A stretch of DNA of 64,000 nucleotides from positions 372,001 to 436,000 of the forward strand of contig NZ_ANLA01000004.1 in NCBI RefSeq assembly GCF_000348685.1, read 5' to 3'. The notes below the pieces were generated by a model, which was not told the DNA's origin, did no database searches, and saw only the letters and a list, made by a program, of their open reading frames with translations. The translations under genes were made by a program, and so were the position numbers. This DNA is from Xanthomarina gelatinilytica. Its GTDB lineage: Bacteria; Bacteroidota; Bacteroidia; Flavobacteriales; Flavobacteriaceae. Shown in pieces: positions 50,859-60,527 of the stretch. Every line of letters starts with the position of its first letter. Positions within the stretch are counted from its first letter, which is position 1.

Positions 50859-51512
50859 ATGTTAGATAAAACAGGAATAGCAAAACGTATTGCAAAAGAA
50901 GTAAAAGATGGCTATTATGTCAATCTAGGAATTGGTATTCCAACCTTGGTAGCAAATTATGTAAGGGACGATATTCAAGTCGAGTTCCAAAGTGAAAATG
51001 GTGTACTTGGTATGGGTCCTTTTCCATTTGAAGGCGAAGAAGATGCCGATATCATAAACGCAGGAAAACAAACCATAACCACTTTACCTGGAGCCAGTTT
51101 TTTCGACTCGGCCATGAGTTTTTCCATGATTCGAGGACAACATGTGCATTTAACCATTCTTGGTGCCATGGAAGTTGCAGAAAATGGCGATATAGCCAAT
51201 TGGAAAATTCCAGGCAAAATGGTTAAAGGTATGGGAGGCGCTATGGATTTGGTTGCCAGTGCCGAAAACATTATTGTGGCCATGATGCATACCAATAAGG
51301 CTGGAGAATCTAAATTACTTAAACGTTGTAGCTTGCCTTTAACAGGAGTAGGTTGTGTAAAAAAAGTTGTTACCAATCTCGCTGTTCTTGAGGTAACGGA
51401 TAAAGGATTTAAATTATTGGAACGAGCACCTGGAATTTCTGTGGAAGACATAAAAAAAGCCACAGAAGGCACTTTAATTGTTGAAGGTGATATTCCTGAA
51501 ATGAGTCTTTAA
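50859..51512 (+). CDS. scoB: 3-oxoacid CoA-transferase subunit B
   Basis: A 217-residue beta subunit carrying the catalytic glutamate of CoA-transferases in SENGVLGMGPFP, plus GIGIPTLVANY and the GGAMDLV segment. It completes the enzyme encoded by scoA 416 bp upstream; normally these genes nearly touch. A palindromic repeat follows downstream. Confidence 0.94.
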   Translation: MLDKTGIAKRIAKEVKDGYYVNLGIGIPTLVANYVRDDIQVEFQSENGVLGMGPFPFEGEEDADIINAGKQTITTLPGASFFDSAMSFSMIRGQHVHLTILGAMEVAENGDIANWKIPGKMVKGMGGAMDLVASAENIIVAMMHTNKAGESKLLKRCSLPLTGVGCVKKVVTNLAVLEVTDKGFKLLERAPGISVEDIKKATEGTLIVEGDIPEMSL

Positions 51513-51533
51513 GAAATTTATGAGATAATTTTT

Positions 51534-51584
51534 TGCCACGAATACACGAATGTATTTTTAAACATTATTGTGCATTCGTGGTGC
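51534..51584. repeat. Imperfect palindromic repeat after scoB
   Basis: TGCCACGAATACACGAATG at the left and CATTCGTGGTGCA at the right form an imperfect stem around an AT-rich loop. CACGAAT/ATTCGTG palindromes of this kind are dispersed in many Bacteroidota genomes. It may also work as a terminator for scoB. Confidence 0.55.
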
Positions 51585-52017
51585 ATATTTGCCCAATTCC
51601 AAACATTAATAGAATTCCAAAGAGTTTTCTATTATAACTGCCAACAAAAAAATAACCTAATTGTAATTAAACTTGATTGGCATTCCTGAAGAAATTTTAT
51701 TCCACGCAGTTGTTTTGTATCAAACCTTCAATAATAATTACTGATTTCAAACACGTATAACTTGTACCAAAATTGCATGTAAACATTCTTAGGCCTATTT
51801 GCAATAAGCAGTTTTGTGAATATTCTACAAAAAGAAAAAATCTTTTTTTTGTAGGAAAAAACACAATAATTTTTCTTAAATGTTAAAATTTAATGTATTT
51901 CAACGATTTATTGTGTATTTTAACTGAACTACTCAAAAAAAGTTTCATATTAGCAAAACCAAATCGAAACATAACCAACGTAACCTGGTTCTTTAAAATC
52001 TTGAATTTATAATTTGC

Positions 52018-52134
52018 CCCAAATCTATTATAAATTGAAATTTTAATGAACAAAAACCCAAATCTAACATAAACCCTACTTATTATGAATTTTGCCTCAA
52101 ATCTACCAAAACAACCTACAAATTACGAGAGCAA
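52018..52134 (+). repeat. Three imperfect 39-bp direct repeats
   Basis: CCCAAATCTA at 52018 and 52057 and CTCAAATCTA at 52096 are spaced exactly 39 bp. In the first two units an ATGAA also recurs at the same offset (52046 and 52085). The second ATG opens the 42-codon ORF; the first gives an eight-residue abortive frame with a similar start (MNKNPNLT against MNFASNLP). Confidence 0.65.
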
Positions 52135-52213
52135 ACTTTATACAAGTTTGCAAAATACAGGACGCTTTATAAAAAGTATGTTGTATTTAACTAAAAAAAT
52201 ATTCATGCTATAA
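52085..52213 (+). CDS. Possible 42-residue small protein
   Basis: An ORF opening MNFASNLPKQPTNYESKLY and ending in a hydrophobic/basic LTKKIFML. The composition looks protein-like and the start lies in a duplicated 39-bp unit. The end overlaps the 3' end of the convergent ABC gene by 6 bp. I do not recognise a family and there is no clear ribosome-binding or promoter evidence. Confidence 0.35.
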   Translation: MNFASNLPKQPTNYESKLYTSLQNTGRFIKSMLYLTKKIFML

Positions 52214-53899
52214 TCCCTTTGGGATGGCATGAATTAATTTTTTGGTGTAGTCCCTCTTCGGATGCCTGTAAATAACATCTGCATCATCCATCTCTTCAAT
52301 TTGCCCTTGATTCATTACGATTAATTGGTCTGACATATACTTAACTACAGCTAAATCGTGTGAAATAAAAATATATGTAAATCCAAAATTTTCTTTCAAT
52401 TCGTTCAATAAGTTGAGCACTTGTGCTTGAACTGAAATGTCCAAAGCAGAAACAGATTCATCGCAAATAATCAATTTAGGTTCTAACGAAATAGCTCTGG
52501 CAATACCTATACGTTGTCTTTGACCTCCAGAAAATTCGTGAGGATATCTATTAAAAAACGTCTCATCCAAACCTACTTTTTCAAGTAAGTCCAAAACCAT
52601 TTCCTTTCTATCTTTATCCGAATTACCAATGCCATGGACCTTCATAGGCTCCATAATGGCTTTACCTACTGGAATCCTTGGGTTTAAAGAGGCATAAGGA
52701 TCTTGAAAGATTACTTGAATATCCTTTCGTAGTGTTCTAATATCTTTTTTGGATAACAAGGTAATATCTGTTCCTTTATATAATATGGAGCCAGAAGTGG
52801 CTTTGTCCAATTGTAAAATGGCATTTGCCAATGTGGATTTGCCGCAACCAGATTCTCCAACCAAACCTAGGGTTTCCCCTTCATATAATTTAAAACTTAC
52901 ATTATTAACAGCTTTAAACACATCTGGTTTAGAAAACCAACCAGATTTAGAAAAATAGGTTTTTTCTAAATTTATAACTTCCAACAAAGGTGTTTTTGAA
53001 TAAATTCGATGATGGAAAGCGTTTCTGTCCTCGGCTGAAACAATGTTTTTGTTGATTGTATTATTTATAAAATCCTTGATGGTTGGGAGTCTTTTTAACC
53101 TAACATCCAAAGCAGGTTTAGAGTTTATCAACGCTTTGGTGTATTGGTGTTTTGGGTTTTTAAAAATTTGCTCTACCAAACCTTGCTCCACAATGTTTCC
53201 TTGATACATCACTAAAATCCTATCAGAAATTTCAGAAACCAAAGCCAGGTCGTGCGAAATAAAAATGATACTCATGTTTTCTTCGGCCTGTAACTGTTTC
53301 AATAGCAGGATAATTTCTTTTTGAACAGTGACGTCAAGAGCTGTTGTAGGTTCATCAGCAATAAGTATTTTAGGTTTACAGGCAATGGCCATGGCTATCA
53401 TAACACGTTGCTTTTGTCCACCGGAAATTTCGTGTGGATAAGCCTTAAAGACCCTTTTTGGGTTTGGTAGCTTAACTTTCTCAAATAGGTTTAGGGTTTC
53501 AGCTTGAGCTTCTCTTTTGGACAGTTTTGTGTGCTGCAATAAAATTTCTTGAACCTGTTTGCCACAGGTCATGGATGGATTTAAAGAACTCATGGGTTCC
53601 TGGAAAATCATGGCTATATCCTTGCCTCTAATTTGTTGAAATTTTTTTGATTCCAAATGGATTAAATCCATGTTGTTGAACCAAATACTTCCATTTGTGA
53701 TTTTAGAAACTTTTTTAGGCAACAAGCCAAGTATGGCAAGGGATGATACTGATTTTCCTGAACCAGATTCTCCTACAATACCCAGAATTTCATTGGTATT
53801 TAAATGAAATGAAATACGATGGATAATTTCCTTTCCAATATTGTTGGAAATAAATGAAATGGAAAGCTCCTCAACTGAAAGTAATCTGTGGTTCGGCAT
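52208..53899 (-). CDS. Peptide ABC transporter ATP-binding protein, fused DppD-DppF type
   Basis: A 563-residue tandem ABC ATPase, like YejF. The first domain has Walker [10 protein letters not shown] and signature ISGGQKQR. The second has GESGCGKST and FSGGQRQR. Each carries its own Walker B ([12 protein letters not shown] and [12 protein letters not shown]). It would energise a di-/oligopeptide importer, but no permease or binding-protein gene is adjacent, so its partners lie elsewhere. The start at 53899 fits the domain boundary. Confidence 0.92.
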   Translation of the reverse strand: MPNHRLLSVEELSISFISNNIGKEIIHRISFHLNTNEILGIVGESGSGKSVSSLAILGLLPKKVSKITNGSIWFNNMDLIHLESKKFQQIRGKDIAMIFQEPMSSLNPSMTCGKQVQEILLQHTKLSKREAQAETLNLFEKVKLPNPKRVFKAYPHEISGGQKQRVMIAMAIACKPKILIADEPTTALDVTVQKEIILLLKQLQAEENMSIIFISHDLALVSEISDRILVMYQGNIVEQGLVEQIFKNPKHQYTKALINSKPALDVRLKRLPTIKDFINNTINKNIVSAEDRNAFHHRIYSKTPLLEVINLEKTYFSKSGWFSKPDVFKAVNNVSFKLYEGETLGLVGESGCGKSTLANAILQLDKATSGSILYKGTDITLLSKKDIRTLRKDIQVIFQDPYASLNPRIPVGKAIMEPMKVHGIGNSDKDRKEMVLDLLEKVGLDETFFNRYPHEFSGGQRQRIGIARAISLEPKLIICDESVSALDISVQAQVLNLLNELKENFGFTYIFISHDLAVVKYMSDQLIVMNQGQIEEMDDADVIYRHPKRDYTKKLIHAIPKGL

Positions 53900-54066
53900 A
53901 CGTAAATGTAAGTATTTTCTCTTTTTAAATTACGGCTTTTCCGTAATTATTAAAGTTTGGAATGTTTTTAATCGAAAAAGGAAATATTTAATTTTCATAT
54001 TAACAAAATTTTAATACTTTCATTTGAATTTTAACAAAAATTAACCTAAAAAATTAAATTATTCAC

Positions 54067-56373
54067 ATGAAAAAAACACTTACTTTATTAACTGTCTGTT
54101 TGTTGTTTTTGGGAACAACTTTCGCCCAGGAGCGAAATTGTGCTTCCATGGACAACCTTGAATACAGAATGCAGCAGGATCCAGGTCTTGCTCAAAGAAT
54201 GGCACAAATTGAAACTTATACACAAAATAAGGTTCAAAGTATGGAACAACATAGAGTTGATGGTTCTATTATTACTATTCCAGTGGTTGTACATGTAATT
54301 TACAGCAATTCCAATGAGAACATTAGCGATGCTCAAATTTTATCGCAAATACAGGTATTGAACGATGATTTTAGGAGAATGAATTCAGATGCCAACAATA
54401 CTTGGTCTCAGGCTGCAGATACTGAAATTCAATTTTGTATGGCAACCGTAGATCCTAATGGAAATCCTACAAATGGGATTACAAGAAAGTCCTCTACTAA
54501 AACATCTTGGGGAACAAACGACGCTATGAAAAAAGCATCCCAAGGAGGTGTAAACCCCTGGGATACCTCACAATATCTCAACATGTGGGTTTGTAACATT
54601 GGAGGAGGAATTTTAGGCTACGCTCAATTTCCTGGTGGAAGTGCTTCTACAGATGGAGTTGTGATTGGGCCTAATTATTTTGGAAGTAAAAATGGAGGTT
54701 CTGGTTTTTATTTATCAGCTCCATTCGATTTGGGAAGAACCACAACTCACGAAGTAGGTCACTTTTTAAACTTGCGTCATATTTGGGGAGATGGTGGTTG
54801 TTCTGTGGACGATTTTGTTAGTGACACGCCAACATCAGATGCAGCCAATTATGGTTGCGCAACTGGACATGTGTCCTGTGGTACCACAGATATGGTTCAA
54901 AACTACATGGATTATAGCGATGATGCATGTATGAATTTATACACTCAAGGTCAAAAAAATAGAATGCGTGCTATTTTGCTTCCAGGAGGAGCCAGAGCTA
55001 GTTTGGGAGCATCAACAAAATGTGATGGCGGAGGAAATACGCCTACCTGTTCAGATGGTGTTCAAAATGGAAATGAAACAGGTGTAGATTGTGGTGGACC
55101 AGATTGTGCACCTTGCCAAACAGCTTGTACAGATAATGAAGTAATTGTATCCATTAAATTTGACAATTACCCAGAAGAAACAGCATGGACCCTTAAAAAC
55201 GATAGTGGAACCACAGTAGCTTCTGGAGGAACTTATGGTTCCCAACCAGATGGTTCTACCTTAACGGAAACTTTATGTTTACCAGATGGATGTTATACTT
55301 TTACAATTACAGATGCCTATGGAGATGGTATTTGCTGTTCTTATGGCAGTGGAAACTATTCTGTTTCTGGACCTACAGGTGTGTTGGCTTCAGGAGGATC
55401 CTTTGGTAGCTCAGAAGCTACTAATTTCTGTTTAGGAAGTGGTCCAGCACCAACATGTACAGATGGTATTCAAAATGGAGATGAAACTGGTATAGATTGT
55501 GGAGGCTCTTCTTGTGCTCCTTGTGTAACACCTCCAACATGTACAGATGGTATACAAAATGGAGATGAAACAGGTGTAGATTGTGGTGGTTCTTCTTGCG
55601 CACCTTGTTCTACAGGAGGTACGGTTATTTTACATGAAGGGTTCTTTGAGTCTGGATGGGATGGATGGTCTGATGGAGGAAGCGATTGTGCTCGTTACTC
55701 TGGATCTCGTTCTTACGAAGGAAATTATTCCATTCGATTAAGGGATAATTCTGGAACGGCTTCTGCTATGACTTCACCTTCATTCAATTTAACCCCTTAT
55801 GGACAAGTTGAAGTTGAGTTTTATTTCTATGCTTATAGTATGGAGAATAACGAAGATTTCTGGTTGCGTTATTATAACGGTTCCAGTTGGACCACAGTAG
55901 CAAGTTATGCGAGTGGAACCAATTTTAACAACAATACGTTCTATACAGCAACGGTTACTCTAGATGCTTCACAATACAACTTTGCAAGTAATGCACAATT
56001 TAGGTTCCAGTGTGATGCTAGTTCCAATAGTGATTATGTTTATATAGATCAAGTTACCATTAGAGGAATCGGTTCTGGTTCTAGAGGAGCAGGAAACACT
56101 TTAAATGCCATTAGAACTTTAGACACCAACGATGCTTTTGCTTCTGAAGAGGATTTTATTTTATATCCAAATCCAGTGAAAGGATCTGTACTTCATGTGA
56201 GATTACCTGGAAATATTTCAGGAACGTTTAGAATTATCAATATGATGGGTCAAGAAGTCCTAAAAGGAGATTCCATTAAAGAAATACAAGTTGGAAACTT
56301 AAAATCTGGCATGTATTTTATTGAAGTAAATGATGGAGATGAGATAATGACCAAAAAGTTTATCAAACAATAG
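54067..56373 (+). CDS. Secreted M43 zinc metalloprotease with type IX sorting domain
   Basis: A 768-residue secreted protease: signal peptide (1-20, ending TFAQ), M43 pappalysin-like catalytic domain (about 45-315) with HEVGHFLNLRH (His228, Glu229, His232, His238) and the Met-turn YMDYSDDACM. Three 23-residue Cys repeats of pattern C-DGxQNG-ETGxDCGG--CAPC follow at 328-350, 464-486 and 492-514, with a beta domain between the first and second. A jelly-roll-like domain (about 520-675) and a type A type IX C-terminal domain (LYPNPVKGSV to KKFIKQ) close the protein. Confidence 0.93.
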   Translation: MKKTLTLLTVCLLFLGTTFAQERNCASMDNLEYRMQQDPGLAQRMAQIETYTQNKVQSMEQHRVDGSIITIPVVVHVIYSNSNENISDAQILSQIQVLNDDFRRMNSDANNTWSQAADTEIQFCMATVDPNGNPTNGITRKSSTKTSWGTNDAMKKASQGGVNPWDTSQYLNMWVCNIGGGILGYAQFPGGSASTDGVVIGPNYFGSKNGGSGFYLSAPFDLGRTTTHEVGHFLNLRHIWGDGGCSVDDFVSDTPTSDAANYGCATGHVSCGTTDMVQNYMDYSDDACMNLYTQGQKNRMRAILLPGGARASLGASTKCDGGGNTPTCSDGVQNGNETGVDCGGPDCAPCQTACTDNEVIVSIKFDNYPEETAWTLKNDSGTTVASGGTYGSQPDGSTLTETLCLPDGCYTFTITDAYGDGICCSYGSGNYSVSGPTGVLASGGSFGSSEATNFCLGSGPAPTCTDGIQNGDETGIDCGGSSCAPCVTPPTCTDGIQNGDETGVDCGGSSCAPCSTGGTVILHEGFFESGWDGWSDGGSDCARYSGSRSYEGNYSIRLRDNSGTASAMTSPSFNLTPYGQVEVEFYFYAYSMENNEDFWLRYYNGSSWTTVASYASGTNFNNNTFYTATVTLDASQYNFASNAQFRFQCDASSNSDYVYIDQVTIRGIGSGSRGAGNTLNAIRTLDTNDAFASEEDFILYPNPVKGSVLHVRLPGNISGTFRIINMMGQEVLKGDSIKEIQVGNLKSGMYFIEVNDGDEIMTKKFIKQ

Positions 56374-56394
56374 TGTAAACTCATCCTATAAAAC

Positions 56395-56430
56395 AAAAGT
56401 CCAGAGTGAAAACTCTGGACTTTTTTTTTT
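56395..56430 (+). terminator. Terminator of the M43 protease gene
   Basis: AAAAGTCCAGAGT pairs with ACTCTGGACTTTT around GAAA, followed by T-runs. It also sits at the 3' side of the convergent exonuclease gene. Confidence 0.92.
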
Positions 56431-56463
56431 CAATGTTTTATAAAGTTTGGTGGTTGTGACTGT

Positions 56464-57177
56464 TTAAATATGAACAATTTCATTGTCATGAAGCAGTTCG
56501 TCACCACGAAGTCTTAGAAAAATTTGAGCCACTGCTATGGTGTCTTTTTCACAATAGGAAATAATTCTGTCAATTTGCTTTTCTTCGTAATACACACGAT
56601 ACACTTCACTGCCATCTATATCATCTTTTGGCGAGGGAATGCCTAAAATGTTTGTCAGTAATTTTAAAGAGGTATAATGTTTATAATCCCCAAATTTCCA
56701 GAGTTCCAAGGTATCCAAATGTGGCACTTCCCATGGTTTTTTTCCAAAAAGGTTAAGTTTGTAAGGCAACTCTATGTTGTGAATAATCATACGTCTCGCT
56801 ATATAGGGAAAATCGAATTCCTTGCCATTATGAGCGCACAACAAATGTTTATTCTGACTAAAATGTGAAATCAACAGGTTTTTAAAATCCTTTAAAATTT
56901 TAATTTCTTCACCATGAAAGGAGGTAACCCTAAAGGTTCTTATGTCTCCTTGAAGTTTAAAATACCCAACAGAAATACAGACTATTTTTCCAAATTCCGC
57001 CCAAATTCCTGCTCTGTCATAAAAAGCTTCGGCAGTAAATTCGTCTTTTCGTTGGTATTGGGTTTTAAGATCCCATAGTGTTTGTTTGGTTTCGTCCAAA
57101 TCTGAAAAGTACTGTGTTTCCGGAACGGTTTCTATATCCAGGAAAAGAATGTTTTCGAGATTTATTTTATCAATCAT
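56464..57177 (-). CDS. 3'-5' exonuclease (PolB-like, DEDD)
   Basis: A 237-residue protein of the predicted 3'-5' exonuclease family related to DNA polymerase B proofreading domains. Metal-binding acidic residues are visible in FLDIETVPE (Exo I), HNGKEFDFPYI (Exo II) and YCEKDTIAV (Exo III). The role in DNA repair is inferred from the family. It is the last gene of a five-gene minus-strand run starting at the CNNM protein. Confidence 0.85.
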   Translation of the reverse strand: MIDKINLENILFLDIETVPETQYFSDLDETKQTLWDLKTQYQRKDEFTAEAFYDRAGIWAEFGKIVCISVGYFKLQGDIRTFRVTSFHGEEIKILKDFKNLLISHFSQNKHLLCAHNGKEFDFPYIARRMIIHNIELPYKLNLFGKKPWEVPHLDTLELWKFGDYKHYTSLKLLTNILGIPSPKDDIDGSEVYRVYYEEKQIDRIISYCEKDTIAVAQIFLRLRGDELLHDNEIVHI

Positions 57178-57189
57178 TTTGTTAATTGC

Positions 57190-57546
57190 TTAACGTTTAG
57201 ATAATAAAGTTACGCATTGTTTTCCAAAAATTCCAGAAATTCCTGCTGCAAGTCCTCCAATGATTCCTGTGACTAAAATTAAAAGAAAGGCATTGCCATT
57301 TAAAGGCAATAAAACAGCAATTTTTTTAGCAAGTATAAAATCGTTGGCATTACTTAACCAAAAGGCATAACCCATCCAAAAAACCATGATGGCCAAAAAA
57401 GGTACAACAAATACGGAAGTTTTTTTTAAGCTAATAAATAAACTGCTAGCAAAGGCAGCTACCATAATGGACCACCAAGGTAAAAATTGAGAAAGTATAC
57501 CAGCTATGATGATTGTTGCTATAAAGTTAAAGATGTTTTTAGTCAT
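57190..57546 (-). CDS. Small membrane protein of unknown function
   Basis: A 118-residue protein with four hydrophobic segments, Gly-rich in the last (GIIGGLAAGISGIFG). I do not recognise a family. It starts 2 bp after the penicillin acylase stop and ends 12 bp before the exonuclease, so it belongs to their operon. Confidence 0.7.
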   Translation of the reverse strand: MTKNIFNFIATIIIAGILSQFLPWWSIMVAAFASSLFISLKKTSVFVVPFLAIMVFWMGYAFWLSNANDFILAKKIAVLLPLNGNAFLLILVTGIIGGLAAGISGIFGKQCVTLLSKR

Positions 57547-57548
57547 GA

Positions 57549-59960
57549 TTACGGAGTTAAAGTTTGGGTAGCAATAATGTCTTCGGAGTTATTTTGATCC
57601 TGTATGAAAAGTGCTTGAAAATATTCGCCAATTGCCCAACGGTCTATAAAATTGTCATAATATTTACTTCCTGGATTTCCCGATTGCCCACCAGGATAAA
57701 TACCTAAAGCTGTTGGAGGAGATGTCATTTCCACAATCATTCGCCAGGAAGGACCATGGTTTTTATCGGCTGCATTTACGGTATTTCGGTCTCCACCAAT
57801 AGGCAGATTAAACCTTGAAAATGCAGGTAAGCCTTGTAACAAATGTCCAACAAAAGTAGCTTTGTAAGCTTGCCAGTTGTAATCGCCATGTTCTTTTTTC
57901 CATTCGGTAAGTTCTTTAGCTGTTTCTTTAAATGTTATTAAAAACAAATCTTTGGCAGTTTCTTTTTCAGGTGTTTCAACAATATCCATAAAGTCATCTT
58001 CTGGATGATTTTTTAGCATATAAATGGTTTGGTATGTATAAGGATCAATGAATGCCGTGTTATCCAAATCAAATTCATCCCATGTTAATGGATAGAGTTT
58101 TTTCCACCATAAATCCCAAATACTAGGACCTGTTTTATCTATATCACTATTAAAATCCCAAGCCTTAATAGTGTTTAAAATTTCCAGTTCTTCTTGAGTT
58201 AAGCTGGATGTATCCATGGTTTTGAACATATAAGGCAACAATTCCGAAGCTTTTAGATTGTAGTTGTTATTTTGAAGGTCTTTAAAATCTTGAATTGTGA
58301 ATGTTTCCTTAGAATTGAAAAAATCATTAATCACTCTATTTCTATAAGTTTCATAACCATCGTTAAATACATAAAAAGGATACGAAGCATCAACAGGATG
58401 CTGATTGGCAGAACTCACAAACCCACGTTCCGGGTTTTTGGTAAAGGCATTGTTATTGCTAGGAATAAAACTTTGCCAGTCGTGTTCCGGATTGCTTCCA
58501 TCCATTAAGAACTTTCCCTGTCCTTTCCATTTGTTTGCAAAGGCACCTTGAATCCAAAGAGCGATGTCTCCACTTGTTGAAGCAAACACAAAGTTCTGTG
58601 CTGGAGCCACCCAATGTTGTAAGGCTTTTAAATAATCGTCATAATTTTTAGCGGCATTTAAATCTATTAAAGTACGCTGATTATTACCACCAATATGCCC
58701 AATCCATTTCATGGCATAGCCTTCTTTTTGGCCATTTCCTTTAAAGGTACGGTCGTAACTTACAGGGCCATGATGTGTGTAAATAACCGAATCCAAATAG
58801 GTTTCTTTTCCTTTTATTTTAATCTCTTCAACTCTTACAGTTGTGTTTTTCCATGTGTTATCATATTTGTATTGTGTCCTTCTGTTGTCTTTAAATTCAA
58901 TTTTGTACCAATCCCTAACATCTCTTGTGGCATTGGTTTCTCCCCAAGCAATATCTGTGTTAAAACCAGAAACGACACCTAAAGCTCCTGGAAGTGTTGC
59001 TCCATAAGCATTGTGTTCTGGAGTTGCCAATTGCATAACAAACCAAATGGATGGCAGGTTGAGGCCTAAATGTGGATCGTTTGCAAGAATTGGGTTGCCA
59101 GAATACGATTTGTTGCCAGAAACAGCCCAATTGTTACTCCCATTGTTTGGATGAGGTTTATCCATGGTTTCTGCAATGGAGTCCTGTGGCAATTCGCTTA
59201 GTGGTATCTCTGTGATGGCTGTATCAATATAACTCCAATCGGTTTTTTTAGGGATAATGGGATCGTTAACATCAAAAAAATCTGGATATAATAAATCAAA
59301 TCGGTCTTTTCCTAACAATCTTAAGGCATTGGTATATTCTAAATCAGATTCCCTTCCACAAAGCATATCTATCATATACATTAATAAATAAGAAGTTTTA
59401 TCTATAGACCAAGGTTCTGGTTTGTAGCCCAATAATTTGTATTCCACAGGATAATCCTTAGGGTTTAAAGAAGCTATGTAACTATTCACCCCTTCACTGT
59501 AAGCTTCAATAAAATCAATGATTTCAGGATCTTCCTTTTGCATTTTTTTTAGGGCATTTTCAGCACCAAAACCCATACCTTTTCTTCGTTGCATCCTATC
59601 ATAGTCCAAGGCTTTTTCACCTAAAATTTCAGACAACCTACCAGCAGAAGCATGTGTTTGAAATTCCATTTGCCATAACCTGTGTTTGGCAGTAATATAG
59701 CCTTGTGCCTTGTACAGATCTGTATTGTTTTGTGCGAAAATATGAGGTACCAAATGTTCGTCGTAATGAACAGTGACTTTGTCTTTAAGCCCTTCAATTT
59801 TAATGGTTCCAGTTATGGATTCGTCTTGTTCGTTCTGCCAAATCCCTTGGGCTGGATTTAAAAATTCGCCTATGGCAGGAACAGAGCCAAACTTGGTGTT
59901 TAAAATAAAAAAGATGCCAATAAGAAGCACTAGTGAAACAATAAATTTGAGATATTTCAT
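57549..59960 (-). CDS. Penicillin acylase family protein
   Basis: An 803-residue N-terminal-nucleophile hydrolase precursor. A membrane anchor or signal (about 7-23) precedes the small-chain region with HVPHIFAQNNTDLYKAQGY-type motifs. The autocatalytic cleavage site and nucleophile Ser275 lie in NNGSNNWAVSG, and NDPHLGLNLPSIW follows. Such enzymes hydrolyse amides such as N-acyl-homoserine lactones or beta-lactam side chains; the natural substrate here is unknown. It lies between ogt and a small membrane gene. Confidence 0.93.
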   Translation of the reverse strand: MKYLKFIVSLVLLIGIFFILNTKFGSVPAIGEFLNPAQGIWQNEQDESITGTIKIEGLKDKVTVHYDEHLVPHIFAQNNTDLYKAQGYITAKHRLWQMEFQTHASAGRLSEILGEKALDYDRMQRRKGMGFGAENALKKMQKEDPEIIDFIEAYSEGVNSYIASLNPKDYPVEYKLLGYKPEPWSIDKTSYLLMYMIDMLCGRESDLEYTNALRLLGKDRFDLLYPDFFDVNDPIIPKKTDWSYIDTAITEIPLSELPQDSIAETMDKPHPNNGSNNWAVSGNKSYSGNPILANDPHLGLNLPSIWFVMQLATPEHNAYGATLPGALGVVSGFNTDIAWGETNATRDVRDWYKIEFKDNRRTQYKYDNTWKNTTVRVEEIKIKGKETYLDSVIYTHHGPVSYDRTFKGNGQKEGYAMKWIGHIGGNNQRTLIDLNAAKNYDDYLKALQHWVAPAQNFVFASTSGDIALWIQGAFANKWKGQGKFLMDGSNPEHDWQSFIPSNNNAFTKNPERGFVSSANQHPVDASYPFYVFNDGYETYRNRVINDFFNSKETFTIQDFKDLQNNNYNLKASELLPYMFKTMDTSSLTQEELEILNTIKAWDFNSDIDKTGPSIWDLWWKKLYPLTWDEFDLDNTAFIDPYTYQTIYMLKNHPEDDFMDIVETPEKETAKDLFLITFKETAKELTEWKKEHGDYNWQAYKATFVGHLLQGLPAFSRFNLPIGGDRNTVNAADKNHGPSWRMIVEMTSPPTALGIYPGGQSGNPGSKYYDNFIDRWAIGEYFQALFIQDQNNSEDIIATQTLTP

Positions 59961-60032
59961 TTATTAAAATTTATAGACTAAAGATAGATTTTTTTTTGAA
60001 TTTTAACTTTTAAAGAAGTTTAGAACTTTAAA

Positions 60033-60527
60033 TTAAAACAAGGATTGTTGTTTATAAGGACTTTCGTGCTCCAACAACCATTTTTTTCTATGTAATCCTC
60101 CTGCATAACCTGTTAAACTACCATCACTACCAATAACCCGATGACAAGGGATTACAATCCATAAGGGATTTTTGCCATTGGCATTGGCAACAGCTCGAAT
60201 GGCTTTAACATCGCCTAGTTGTTTGGACAGCTCCAAATAAGAAATGGTTTTTCCGTAAGGAATGGTTTTTAATTCATTCCATACTTGCTTTTGAAAAGAG
60301 GTTCCTTCAGGATTCAATAAAAGGTCGAACTGGGTTCTAGTTCCTTCAAAATACTCGTTGATTTGATAAACAGCCTCTTGCAGCGTTTCAGGAATGATAT
60401 CTGTAACTTGTTCCTCTGTTTCTTTTTCGGACAGGTTTGCATTTAAAACAATTATGGAAGCTAAGCCATTATCATCACCAGTTATTTTAGTGAGACCTAA
60501 AGGGGTTTGAATAGTGCAACTATCCAT
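60033..60527 (-). CDS. ogt: Methylated-DNA-protein cysteine methyltransferase
   Basis: A 164-residue suicide repair protein removing alkyl groups from O6-methylguanine. The active site is PCHRVIG with the adjacent GSLTGYAGGLHRK, and the helix-turn-helix part has GKTISYLELSKQLG and ANANGKNPLWIVI. There is no Ada regulatory domain. It overlaps the CNNM gene by 1 bp (TAATG). Confidence 0.93.
   Translation of the reverse strand: MDSCTIQTPLGLTKITGDDNGLASIIVLNANLSEKETEEQVTDIIPETLQEAVYQINEYFEGTRTQFDLLLNPEGTSFQKQVWNELKTIPYGKTISYLELSKQLGDVKAIRAVANANGKNPLWIVIPCHRVIGSDGSLTGYAGGLHRKKWLLEHESPYKQQSLF

Larger units (their letters stand above)
51513..52207. other. Intergenic region after scoB
   Basis: A roughly 700-bp AT-rich gap. 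It contains a palindromic repeat at its start (51534-51584), three 39-bp-spaced direct repeats near 52018-52105 and a 42-codon ORF (52085-52213) that may be real. No RNA gene is recognisable between 51600 and 52000. Confidence 0.6.

Noticed and set aside
50975-51472. 165-residue minus-strand ORF antisense to scoB
   Set aside because: Shadow of a well-supported core gene with no recognisable motif.
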